Of a DNA stretch of 64,000 bases, positions 15,411 through 23,395 are shown piece after piece. The notes below the pieces were generated by a model. It saw nothing but the letters and a program-made list of their open reading frames with translations. It did no database searches and was not told where the DNA came from. The stretch comes from Neptunicoccus cionae (GTDB lineage Bacteria > Pseudomonadota > Alphaproteobacteria > Rhodobacterales > Rhodobacteraceae), in contig NZ_BMKA01000002.1 in assembly GCF_014643735.1 (NCBI RefSeq), positions 62,001 to 126,000 of the forward strand. The letters run 5' to 3'. The translations under genes were made by a program, and so were the position numbers. Position 1 is the stretch's first letter; each line of letters begins with the position of its first letter.

Positions 15411-18156
15411 GACGCGCCTCCTTCATTGCAGCTTTCAAACGGGAGGGCGTAACCGGAACCTGCCTCAATTGCACCCCGACCGCGCGATTAATTGCATTGA
15501 TCAAAGCAGGCGCTGTGGGGATCAGCACGTGTTCCCCCAGCCCCTTGGCCCCATAGGGACCGTGGGCGTCGGGTTCCTCGATAATCAGGGTTTCAATCGG
15601 TGGAATATCCCCGATTGTCGGGATCAAATAGTCGTGCAGGTTTTCTGTGCGCCCCGGAATAAATTCTTCCATCAACGCCATGCCCAACCCCTGCGCGATC
15701 CCGCCGTGGACCTGCCCTTCCACCAGCATCGGGTTCACAGCGTGGCCCACATCATGGGCGGCCACAAAACGCACCGGATGCACAGTGCCATAGCGCGTGT
15801 CCACATCCACCACGGCCAGATGGGCGGCATAGCCGAACTGCGCGTAAGGCACGCCCTGCCCGTCCTTATCGAGCGGCCTTGTCGGCGGGTCATAAGATTC
15901 TTCAGCCCGCAACACATAACCGTCTTTGTCAGCTGGCAGGCCCTCAAGCGAAACCTCGTGCCGCGCGGCCCCGTCCCGCACAATCAGCGCACCGCCCATC
16001 GGTTCGATCACCGCAGCGGCACTGTCCACATTGCAGCGACGCAGGATCTCTGCACGCAGCGCCAGACCGGACAGCCGCGCCGCATTGCCAGAGACGAACG
16101 TCTGGCGCGATGCACTGGTTTTCCCTGCATCCGGCGTCACATCTGTATCCGCACCGATTAGGCGCAAGTATTTCACATCACAGCCAAGCGCCTGTGCAAA
16201 TATCTGGGAAATAACGGTATTTGCGCCCTGACCAATATCCATCGCCCCCTGATGCAACATAATCGTTCCGTCTTCACGCACACCGGATTTAATTGTCGAA
16301 GGGTTCGGCAAAGAGGTATTACCGCAACCATACCACCCCGCTGCAATGCCCACACCACGGCGCATATGTCCGCCTTTTGCGTTGAACGTCGCGACCTCTG
16401 CCAGCGCATCAGCCCAAGGACCACGAAGCGCCTTGAAGCACGCTTTGATCCCGACACCCTGTTCAAACACCTGCCCGCAAACGGTTGGCACACCGTTTTC
16501 AAGCGCATTGATCTCTCGAAATTCCAGCGGATCCAAATCCAGTTTGGCAGCGAGTTCGTCAAACAAAACTTCCTGCGCAATGGCGGCTTGGGGCACACCA
16601 AATCCGCGAAATGCGCCAGCGGGCGGGCAATGGGTGTGAATGCCCTTCGCCTCGGCGCGGTAGTCTGGGATTTGATACGGGCCGGAGGCATGCACCGGCA
16701 CGCGGTTGGCGACAGTCGGCCCCCAACTCGCATAAGCGCCTGTGTTGAACAATCCATCAAAGCGGAAACCCTGCAACCGCCCCGACGGATCTGCACCAAT
16801 GGTCAGCCTGATCTCCGCAGGATGGCGCTTGGTGGTGGATTGCATGGATTCCGCGCGAGAATAGGCCATCCGCACTGGTCCGTTCACCTTCAGGGCCGCC
16901 AGCGCAAGGTAGGGCTGCATGGAAATATCCAGCTTGGAGCCAAAGCCGCCGCCAACAGCCGTAGGGACTATCCTGATCCGGCTGCGATCCATGCCAAGGA
17001 TTTCTTCCATTGAATCCAAGTCCATAACCGGCGCTTGGGTGCAGCCGTGGATTTCGACCCGTCCGTCTGTCACCGTGGCAAACCCTGCTTCCGGTTCGAT
17101 ATAGGCGTGCTCTACGAAACCGGTGCTAAAGCTGCCGGTCACGCGATGGGCCGCTGCGTCCAATGCGCGGTCCGCATCGCCGCATTGCACGAAACCGCCG
17201 GTCATCACATTGCCACTGCGGCCTGAATGAAGCTGCGGTGCGTCCGGTTCCATTGCGGTGTCACAGTCCATCACGGAGGGCAATTCCTGCCAGATGACGG
17301 GAAATTCTGCCGGATCGAACCGCGCCATAAACTCGGGCGTGCCAACCACTGCGGCCACAGCTTCGCCGCGAAAACGGGTCTCGGCTACGGCAAAAACCGG
17401 CTGGTCGGCAAAGGGCGGGATCACGCCAAAGCAGTTACGCCCCTTGATGTCTGCCGCGCTTAGCACAGCCAGCACCCCGTTGGTGTGGGTACGAAATCCT
17501 TCGAGATCGCCAAATTCAAAGCTTGCCCGCGGGAACGGCGCGCGGATCACATGCACCACCGGCGTATCTGGCGGGGCCACATCATCCCCGAAAGCTTCGC
17601 GTCCTTCCACCTTTGGCACACCATCAAGCCGTCGGATTGATTGCCCCATGCCACCGAATTTGGCCAACGGCTCTGCCCCGCCCGCTGCGGCCTCTGCCAC
17701 AGCGTCGAGTATTTTGCGATAGCCGGTGCAACGGCATAAAACACCGCCAAGCGCATCTTCCATGCTGCTGTTCTTATCGCGCAAATAGGCCGTCGCCGAG
17801 ACCATCATACCCGGCGTACATATCCCGCATTGGGCTGCCCCGTGGTTTTGAAATGCCTCTGCCAGCGCTTGCGTATTCTTGTCGGTCTGCACGAGACCGG
17901 ACAGGGTCTCCACATGCCGCCCCTCGGCTTGCGCCGTTGACATCAGGCAGGCGCATACCGGCGCACCGTCAACCAGAACGGTGCAGGCGCCACAGTCCCC
18001 GGCGTTGCAACCGATTTTAACATCCCGCGCCCCGAGGCTTTCGCGCAGGGTAGCAGACAGCCGCTCGCCAGCCGTTGGACTGGCCTGCACTGGCTTGTTG
18101 TTCAGGGTGAAGGCGATCCCTTCAGGGGCAGCATCTTTCATGCGCGTTCCAGACAT
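15403..18156 (-). CDS. Molybdenum hydroxylase, fused 2Fe-2S and Mo-cofactor subunits
   Basis: 917-residue protein of the xanthine dehydrogenase family. Residues about 1-165 are the small subunit: GCNAGDCGACTVLVDG and ACL for the plant-type 2Fe-2S, then CGICTPGMM and CRCTGYRKI for the second cluster. The rest is the large subunit, with GGGFGSK, AGAFRGFGVPQA and the C-terminal GPYGAKGLGEH holding the base-catalytic Glu. Such enzymes hydroxylate N-heterocycles at an electron-poor carbon with water oxygen. Nicotinate to 6-hydroxynicotinate would fit the neighbours. The start is given at the first ATG; the ATG at 18141, overlapping the upstream stop as ATGA, is equally plausible. The FAD subunit is encoded just upstream. 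Confidence 0.85.
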   Translation of the reverse strand: MSGTRMKDAAPEGIAFTLNNKPVQASPTAGERLSATLRESLGARDVKIGCNAGDCGACTVLVDGAPVCACLMSTAQAEGRHVETLSGLVQTDKNTQALAEAFQNHGAAQCGICTPGMMVSATAYLRDKNSSMEDALGGVLCRCTGYRKILDAVAEAAAGGAEPLAKFGGMGQSIRRLDGVPKVEGREAFGDDVAPPDTPVVHVIRAPFPRASFEFGDLEGFRTHTNGVLAVLSAADIKGRNCFGVIPPFADQPVFAVAETRFRGEAVAAVVGTPEFMARFDPAEFPVIWQELPSVMDCDTAMEPDAPQLHSGRSGNVMTGGFVQCGDADRALDAAAHRVTGSFSTGFVEHAYIEPEAGFATVTDGRVEIHGCTQAPVMDLDSMEEILGMDRSRIRIVPTAVGGGFGSKLDISMQPYLALAALKVNGPVRMAYSRAESMQSTTKRHPAEIRLTIGADPSGRLQGFRFDGLFNTGAYASWGPTVANRVPVHASGPYQIPDYRAEAKGIHTHCPPAGAFRGFGVPQAAIAQEVLFDELAAKLDLDPLEFREINALENGVPTVCGQVFEQGVGIKACFKALRGPWADALAEVATFNAKGGHMRRGVGIAAGWYGCGNTSLPNPSTIKSGVREDGTIMLHQGAMDIGQGANTVISQIFAQALGCDVKYLRLIGADTDVTPDAGKTSASRQTFVSGNAARLSGLALRAEILRRCNVDSAAAVIEPMGGALIVRDGAARHEVSLEGLPADKDGYVLRAEESYDPPTRPLDKDGQGVPYAQFGYAAHLAVVDVDTRYGTVHPVRFVAAHDVGHAVNPMLVEGQVHGGIAQGLGMALMEEFIPGRTENLHDYLIPTIGDIPPIETLIIEEPDAHGPYGAKGLGEHVLIPTAPALINAINRAVGVQLRQVPVTPSRLKAAMKEARHD

Positions 18157-18959
18157 CTTTCGACTGCTTCCTCGATCATTGGCGCGACGACCTCCAGCCG
18201 GTATTGTGCGGAGCCGCGCACATCATCAATCGGGGACAAGGCGGCAAGATGGGCTGGCGTAACCAGTCCGGCGACATCACCGCGCCCCGTCAGCGCCGCC
18301 TCCAGTTCTGGCAGGCGTTGCGCCACCGGCGAACAGGCCCCGACTGCGACACGCGCTTTAGAAATCACACCATCGTGCACGTCGATCAGCACAGCCACCA
18401 TTGCGATGGAAATCACAAGATACTTCCGGCTGCCCAATTTGGTAAATGCGCCCCACCCTCCTGCGGTCTCTGGTATGTGGACTGCGGTCAGGATTTCACC
18501 TGAACGCAGGGCCGTCTTTCGCACGCCGAGGATAAATTCTTCCAGCGGTAACAAACGCTTACCAGAGGCCGAGTACAATTCCACCATCGCCCCAAGTGTT
18601 AAAAGCGGCGGCACACTATCCGCCGCCGGAGAGGCATTACACAGGTTTCCCGCAATTGTGCCTGCATTCTGGATCTGGATCGAGCCGACTTCTCTCCCGG
18701 CGGCTTTCAAGCCGTCAAATGCCGCTGGCAGGTCGGCCCGCAGAACATCGCTCCAGCTGGTTGCCCCGCCAATGCGCCAACCGTCAGGCGTTTGGGTCAC
18801 GCCGGACATCCCGTCAATCCGCGTCACGTCCAGTATCGGCCCCTCAGGCAGACGATCCCCATTCGTGGGGTAAAAATCCGTGCCACCCGCCAGAATACGC
18901 AAGCCCTCGGCCTGGGCATCCTGCACAGCCTGATCCAGTGTTGTCGGTTGGAAGTACAC
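18138..18959 (-). CDS. Molybdenum hydroxylase FAD-binding subunit
   Basis: 273-residue medium subunit of the xanthine dehydrogenase family. LRILAGGTDFYP and the segment GTIAGNLCNASPAADSVP are the two FAD-contact loops. It passes electrons from the 2Fe-2S clusters to an acceptor. The frame is open to 19010, but the GTG at 18959 is chosen: it has AGAGGT eight bases upstream and begins YFQPTTLDQAVQDA, the expected N terminus. It is the first gene of an eight-gene operon running to 10609, with a clear promoter and operator just upstream. Confidence 0.85.
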   Translation of the reverse strand: MYFQPTTLDQAVQDAQAEGLRILAGGTDFYPTNGDRLPEGPILDVTRIDGMSGVTQTPDGWRIGGATSWSDVLRADLPAAFDGLKAAGREVGSIQIQNAGTIAGNLCNASPAADSVPPLLTLGAMVELYSASGKRLLPLEEFILGVRKTALRSGEILTAVHIPETAGGWGAFTKLGSRKYLVISIAMVAVLIDVHDGVISKARVAVGACSPVAQRLPELEAALTGRGDVAGLVTPAHLAALSPIDDVRGSAQYRLEVVAPMIEEAVERCLERA

Positions 18960-18988
18960 GGGGCAGCACCTCTTGGCGGTTAATCGTT

Positions 18989-19026
18989 TGTACACTAATA
19001 AACAACCCAACCCCTGAGTCTGTCAA
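18989..19026 (-). promoter_or_regulatory. Promoter and candidate operator of the molybdenum hydroxylase operon
   Basis: On the minus strand TTGACA (19026-19021) is followed after 18 bases by TTTATT as a plausible -10. Overlapping its 3' end is TTAGTGTACA (18998-18989), identical to the site at 4330-4339 before the transport operon. Thirty bases separate it from the GTG start. A repressor there would block the promoter. Confidence 0.6.
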
Positions 19027-19042
19027 CCGGTAAACCGAAACG

Positions 19043-19070
19043 AAAAAGGGCCACCTGATGGCAGCCCCTT
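19043..19070 (-). terminator. Rho-independent terminator of the binding-protein gene
   Basis: Read on the minus strand, GGGCTGCC pairs with GGTGGCCC (two wobble pairs) and is followed by TTTTTCG. It lies 20 bases past the stop of the gene ending at 19091 and separates it from the next minus-strand operon. Confidence 0.7.
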
Positions 19071-19090
19071 CACACGTATCTAAGGCAGCT

Positions 19091-19861
19091 TCAGAGCCCC
19101 CATTTTTCCCGTGTCGATTCAAAAAAGCCCTCGCCCTTTTTCAACTCAATCCAGTTATTCACATAGTTGATCCAGATCTGATCCCCCTGCGGCATGATCA
19201 TTGCAATGGGCGTGCTAGACGGGGCGGTTACATTCTTAACCCGTGTGACGGGGAATTTGGCTTCCAGCGTAGAGCCTTCGATGTTGGACGTAATAAACAC
19301 ATCCGCCCGACCTGCGATAACCTCTTGGAATCCCCGCGCCGGAGCCTCAACAACTTTGATGTCCGCATCCGGATACCAGTCCCGCACCATTTTCTCAAAT
19401 GACGTGCCAAGCGTAGTCGCGACCTTAACATCGGCCTTATTAATGCTGTCGTTTCCGTCGAACCGCTCTGCTTTGTCCTTTGTGGTGAAGGGTACAATTT
19501 CAACCGCGATATAGCTGTCTGAAAATCCTGCAACCTTCATACGGGCCGCAGAAATAGACGCCGATCCGGTCAGGTGGTACTTGCCAGCCACCACACCATT
19601 CACCAGCGTTTTCCAATCTGTCGGCACGAATTCGACCTCCACCCCCAAATCCTTGGCCAATTCGGTCATAATATCAATATCATACCCTTTATAGCTGTTC
19701 GTGGCCGGATCTTTCAGCGTCATCGGGTTCCAGTCACCCGTGGTCCCCACCTTCAGGGTGCCGCTGTCCAGAATTTCGTTCAACGCGGATTGTGCCGATG
19801 CGCCAAAGGCCGCCCCGAGGCTGACGATTGCGGCGGTAATCCCGATTTTCCATAATTTCAT
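19091..19861 (-). CDS. ABC transporter substrate-binding protein (SBP_bac_3)
   Basis: 256 residues with a Sec signal peptide (ITAAIVSLGAAFGASAQ). The mature part starts LKVGTTGDWNPMT, then YKGYDIDIMTELAKDLGV, the family-3 binding-protein pattern for polar amino acids. ADVFITSNIEGS is the second-lobe hinge region. The sequence also resembles cyclohexadienyl dehydratase (PheC), which descends from this fold; the neighbouring ATPase and permease make a transport role more likely. Unusually it is divergent from those two genes, sharing a 140-base promoter region (19862-20001), and has its own terminator. Confidence 0.82.
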   Translation of the reverse strand: MKLWKIGITAAIVSLGAAFGASAQSALNEILDSGTLKVGTTGDWNPMTLKDPATNSYKGYDIDIMTELAKDLGVEVEFVPTDWKTLVNGVVAGKYHLTGSASISAARMKVAGFSDSYIAVEIVPFTTKDKAERFDGNDSINKADVKVATTLGTSFEKMVRDWYPDADIKVVEAPARGFQEVIAGRADVFITSNIEGSTLEAKFPVTRVKNVTAPSSTPIAMIMPQGDQIWINYVNNWIELKKGEGFFESTREKWGL

Positions 19862-20001
19862 TATGATTTTCCCTATGTCATCCCCGCACCATTTTGTGTC
19901 GGGCTGCGTTTCATCGTTGAATAAAGGGATAATCCCCCGTTAAACTCAAGCAAATTCGTCCCCTCGGGGAAGTAACCCCCAATCCGGGATGACGAGAGAC
20001 A

Positions 20002-20742
20002 ATGGCTGAAAACAAGATCGAAATGATCGGCGTGAACAAATGGTTCGGCGATTTCCATGTGCTCAAAGACATCAATTTGACGGTAAAATCCGGCGATCGG
20101 GTGGTGATCTGCGGGCCATCGGGCTCTGGCAAATCCACCGTGGTGCGCTGTATCAACCGGCTGGAGGAACACCAAAGCGGCGTGATCCGTGTGGATGGCG
20201 TCGAATTAACCAATGATAAAGCCGCCATTGCAACGATCCGCTCCGAAGTCGGAATGGTCTTTCAGCAATTCAATCTGTTTCCGCACCTAAGCGTGCTCGA
20301 CAACCTGATCCTTGGCCCGATGAAGGCCCGCGGCCTGTCCCGCGCGCAAGCCACGGATCGGGCAATGCACTATCTGGAACGGGTCCGCATTCCCGAACAG
20401 GCCGACAAACGCCCCGCGCAACTTTCCGGCGGCCAGCAACAGCGGGTTGCTATCGCGCGCAGTCTGACGATGGAACCCAAGGTAATGCTGTTCGACGAAC
20501 CCACCTCGGCACTTGATCCCGAGATGATTTCCGAAGTGCTCGACGTGATGGTTTCGTTGGCGCAGGATGGGATGACGATGATTGTTGTGACCCATGAAAT
20601 GGGATTTGCACGAAAAGTAGCCGATCAGATGATCTTTATGGATGGCGGCGAAATTGTAGAGTCCGGTCCGCCAGAACCGTTTTTCACCGCGCCAAAATCG
20701 GGGCGCTGTCAAAAGTTTCTCTCTCAAATTCTGCAACATTAG
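20002..20742 (+). CDS. Amino-acid ABC transporter ATPase (GlnQ/HisP family)
   Basis: 246 residues. Walker [11 protein letters not shown]-loop region [13 protein letters not shown], signature [15 protein letters not shown], Walker [15 protein letters not shown] and the switch His in VVTHEMGFA are all intact. It follows a divergent promoter region and precedes the permease gene by three bases. Together with the binding protein at 19091 it should form a polar-amino-acid-type importer. Confidence 0.92.
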   Translation: MAENKIEMIGVNKWFGDFHVLKDINLTVKSGDRVVICGPSGSGKSTVVRCINRLEEHQSGVIRVDGVELTNDKAAIATIRSEVGMVFQQFNLFPHLSVLDNLILGPMKARGLSRAQATDRAMHYLERVRIPEQADKRPAQLSGGQQQRVAIARSLTMEPKVMLFDEPTSALDPEMISEVLDVMVSLAQDGMTMIVVTHEMGFARKVADQMIFMDGGEIVESGPPEPFFTAPKSGRCQKFLSQILQH

Positions 20743-20745
20743 GGG

Positions 20746-21510
20746 ATGCCTGTGAAAAATCTGCCAGCCCTGCTCGCCTTTCTGCTGCTCTCTGGCTGTG
20801 CTTCTTCAGATATTTGGGGATGGTACGTCATTGATCCCACAACAAAATCCGGCTGGATCAACATCAAGTTCCTGATCAACGGAATGGGCAATACCATTCT
20901 GATATCCCTGATTGCTGCCGCATTTTCCATCGCCATTGGACTGTTAGTCGCACTTCCCGCACTGTCCCACCGGCGTTGGTTACGAATTATTAACCGGATC
21001 TACGTAGAATTTGTACGCTCCATCCCGCTGCTGCCCATGTTGTTCTGGGTATTCTACGGGTTGCCGATTATTTTCAAATCTATGGGGCTCAACATACCGA
21101 TTGACCCGTTCTGGGGCGCGGTCATCACGCTGGCACTGTCGGACAGCGCGTTCACAGCCGAAATATACCGCTCCGGCATCCAATCCATCGCGCGCGGACA
21201 GACCGAGGCCGCCCAAACCGTCGGGCTGAGCTATACGCAAACCATGCGATACGTGATCCTGCCCCAAGCGATCCGGCGCATCCTGCCCCCACTGGCAAAC
21301 CAGTTCATTTATATCGTAAAAATGTCCGCCTTCGCCAGCGTTATCGGCATGCAGGAACTAACCCGACGCGCCAACGAACTGGTGGTCAGCGAATACCGCC
21401 CGCTAGAACTCTACACATTTCTCATTCTGGAATATCTGGTTTTAGTGCTCATCATCAGCGCGGGTGTACGATGGTTGGAACGGCGAATGGGCGCGGACGA
21501 ACGCAACTAA
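20746..21510 (+). CDS. Amino-acid ABC transporter permease (HisM/GlnP family)
   Basis: 254 residues, five or so membrane segments. The EAA coupling loop reads EAAQTVGLSYTQTMRYVILP, and IYVEFVRSIPLLPML is a family hallmark. An unusual feature is the extreme N terminus, LLAFLLLSGCASS, which looks like a lipoprotein signal with lipobox LSGC before the first true membrane segment. Whether this is processed is unknown. The following AhpD-like gene starts 10 bases after the stop. Confidence 0.88.
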   Translation: MPVKNLPALLAFLLLSGCASSDIWGWYVIDPTTKSGWINIKFLINGMGNTILISLIAAAFSIAIGLLVALPALSHRRWLRIINRIYVEFVRSIPLLPMLFWVFYGLPIIFKSMGLNIPIDPFWGAVITLALSDSAFTAEIYRSGIQSIARGQTEAAQTVGLSYTQTMRYVILPQAIRRILPPLANQFIYIVKMSAFASVIGMQELTRRANELVVSEYRPLELYTFLILEYLVLVLIISAGVRWLERRMGADERN

Positions 21511-21520
21511 GGAGAAAATG

Positions 21521-21856
21521 ATGGATTGGGACGATTTCATGAAGGGCGCGCAGGCCGACATCGGGGCACTTTCGAAAGAAATTCCCGAAACTGTCGCCGG
21601 CTTTAATAAGATGGGTGCGGCTGCAAAAAAATCCGGCGCTCTGTCTGAGAAAACCAAAGAAATAATGGCTCTGGGGATCGCGATCGCAACGCGCTGTGAC
21701 AGTTGCATCGGCTTTCACGTGAAGTCCCTTGTCCGGCTTGGCCTGACACGAGAAGAACTCTGCGAAGCTTTGGCGATGGCGACGTATATGGGCGGCGGCC
21801 CATCATATGCCTATTCGGCCAAGGCGCTGAAAGCCTTCGACACATTTGCAGATTAA
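21521..21856 (+). CDS. Carboxymuconolactone decarboxylase/AhpD-like protein
   Basis: 111 residues of the CMD family. The redox-type motif CDSCIGFHV (CxxC followed by His at +3) is that of AhpD-like disulfide proteins rather than true decarboxylases. MATYMGGGPSYAY completes the domain. Two adjacent ATGs exist at 21518 and 21521; GGAG spacing favours the second. It is the third gene of the ABC operon and ends 10 bases before a palindromic repeat. Peroxidase or thiol-redox activity is the family expectation. Confidence 0.85.
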   Translation: MDWDDFMKGAQADIGALSKEIPETVAGFNKMGAAAKKSGALSEKTKEIMALGIAIATRCDSCIGFHVKSLVRLGLTREELCEALAMATYMGGGPSYAYSAKALKAFDTFAD

Positions 21857-21866
21857 ACAAGCAGGT

Positions 21867-21935
21867 GATCACCCTACCACTAGGAAGCTTCATTTATGAA
21901 GCGTCTATTATGACGCTTCATATTTGCAGGGTGAT
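21867..21935. repeat. Palindromic dispersed element, short copy
   Basis: Ends ATCACCCT (21868-21875) and AGGGTGAT (21928-21935) are perfect inverted repeats. The inside shares with the copy at 10455-10548 the string TTCATTTATGAAGCGT and the end TATGACGCTTCATATTTGC. It has fewer of the 14-base units, as if two units were lost. It lies just after a gene end, like the long copy. Confidence 0.75.
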
Positions 21936-22006
21936 GCGTGAAATCCATTACAAATTCATATTCTTAACCATCATAGGACCGAAAACCTGATGTGGATTAG
22001 GAGATT

Positions 22007-22123
22007 ATGTTGCAGAAGAACTGGATTAATTTGCACCACAAATCACAGATTTCTTTTGCAAACCGCTCGGCCTTCGATACTCCTGAACATGAAGAAATTT
22101 GCGAGACATTATGGCTAAAATAA
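22007..22123 (+). CDS. Small ORF of 38 codons overlapping the DadA-like gene start
   Basis: TTAGGAGATT directly precedes an ATG, an excellent ribosome site. The ORF encodes a 38-residue peptide starting MLQKNWINLHHKSQ and ending CETLWLK. Its last 13 bases overlap the ATG of the dehydrogenase gene, whose own ribosome site is poor, so translational coupling is likely. No family is recognised. It might be a leader peptide or a small protein. Confidence 0.4.
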   Translation: MLQKNWINLHHKSQISFANRSAFDTPEHEEICETLWLK

Positions 22124-23349
22124 TAGTTGCCGGAGCAGGCATCGTCGGCATATCGACGGCAATTTGGTTGCAGCGGGCGGGGCATACCATCACCGTTGTG
22201 GATCGCGAGGGTCCGGCAGCAGGAACATCTTATGGCAATGCAGGTGTGCTTGCGTCGGGGGCCATCGTCCCGGTTACAACTCCGGGTCTGTGGCGCAAAG
22301 CGCCTGGCATGGTGTTGGATAAAAACAGCCCACTTTTTGTGAAATGGTCCTATTTGCCGAAAATGATACCGTTTCTTTGGAAGTTTCTGCGCCACTCAAC
22401 AGACGCGCATGTGACCAGCTTTGCCGCAGCGATGGCGGGTCTGTTGCATGACAGCGTGGATCAACACCGCGCCCTTGCCGCGGGAACCGGAGCCGAAGAC
22501 TTTATTACAGAGGAAGATTTTTGTTTCGGCTACCCCTCAAAGCAAAGCTTTGAAGCCGACGCCTATGGTTGGAAAATCCGGAAGGACAACGGAGTGGTCT
22601 TCAAGGTGCAAACCGGTGCTGAATTTGCCGCATACGACCCCCTCTACGCCGAGCATTTCGGTATCGTGGTGCGCTGCAAAAATCACGGCCGGATTAGCGA
22701 CCCGGGCGCATATGTTCGGGCGCTTGCCCATCACTTCGTAAAAGAAGGTGGTGAACTCGTGATAGCGGAAGTTACTGATGTTATCCGCGATGCGACCGGC
22801 CTTCGCGGTGTTATGACCGACGTGGGCGAACAGCGCGGGGATCATACGGTACTGGCACTTGGAGCTTGGTCCAAACCCATTGGCCGGAAAATGGGCCTTG
22901 ATATTTCGCTTGAAAGTGAACGGGGGTATCATATTGAATTGGTTAACCCCTCACATATGCCCAAAGCACCGATGATGGTTGCTGCCGGAAAATTTGTCAT
23001 CACCCCAATGGCTGGTCGCATCCGCTGTGCGGGCGTTGTCGAGTTTGGTGGATTAAGCAAGGGCCCTTCGGCCGCGCCGCTCGAACTGCTGAAAAAACAC
23101 GTTGCTGAAATTTTCCCTGATCTCAGCTACGAAAGGATGGATGAATGGATGGGGCACCGCCCCTCCACTCCGGATAGCCTTCCCCTGATCGGCGCCACGG
23201 ACGAAAGCAAAACTGCATACGCAGCGTTAGGCCACCAACATGTCGGGTTGACAGCCGGACCTAAAACGGGCCGGATCATTGCGGATTTGATTGGTGGGAA
23301 ACAAACGAACATGGACCTTTCCCCTTTCTTGCCGACGAAGTACCGCTGA
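22111..23349 (+). CDS. D-amino acid dehydrogenase-like FAD oxidoreductase (DadA family)
   Basis: 412-residue DAO-family flavoprotein. The N terminus KIIVAGAGIVGISTAIWLQ is the FAD loop, followed by ITVVDREGPAAGTSYGNAG, a strong DadA signature. The C-terminal part has MGHRPSTPDSLPLIG and ALGHQHVGLTAGPKTG. DadA enzymes oxidise D-amino acids and feed electrons to the respiratory chain. The frame extends to a TTG at 22099, but the ATG at 22111 is preferred. It follows the amino-acid transporter group after a 254-base gap that holds the repeat and a small ORF. Substrate is unproven; proline-type or other D-amino acids are candidates. Confidence 0.82.
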   Translation: MAKIIVAGAGIVGISTAIWLQRAGHTITVVDREGPAAGTSYGNAGVLASGAIVPVTTPGLWRKAPGMVLDKNSPLFVKWSYLPKMIPFLWKFLRHSTDAHVTSFAAAMAGLLHDSVDQHRALAAGTGAEDFITEEDFCFGYPSKQSFEADAYGWKIRKDNGVVFKVQTGAEFAAYDPLYAEHFGIVVRCKNHGRISDPGAYVRALAHHFVKEGGELVIAEVTDVIRDATGLRGVMTDVGEQRGDHTVLALGAWSKPIGRKMGLDISLESERGYHIELVNPSHMPKAPMMVAAGKFVITPMAGRIRCAGVVEFGGLSKGPSAAPLELLKKHVAEIFPDLSYERMDEWMGHRPSTPDSLPLIGATDESKTAYAALGHQHVGLTAGPKTGRIIADLIGGKQTNMDLSPFLPTKYR

Positions 23350-23395
23350 CTTGACGGGGCAAATCCCTTCCTTGTCCTAAGTTCAAACATCCATC

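Noticed and set aside
19862-20001. GGGATAATCCC and CCCCTCGGGG in the divergent ABC promoter region as operators
   Set aside because: They are short GC palindromes without a second matching copy or a regulator gene nearby, so no call is made.
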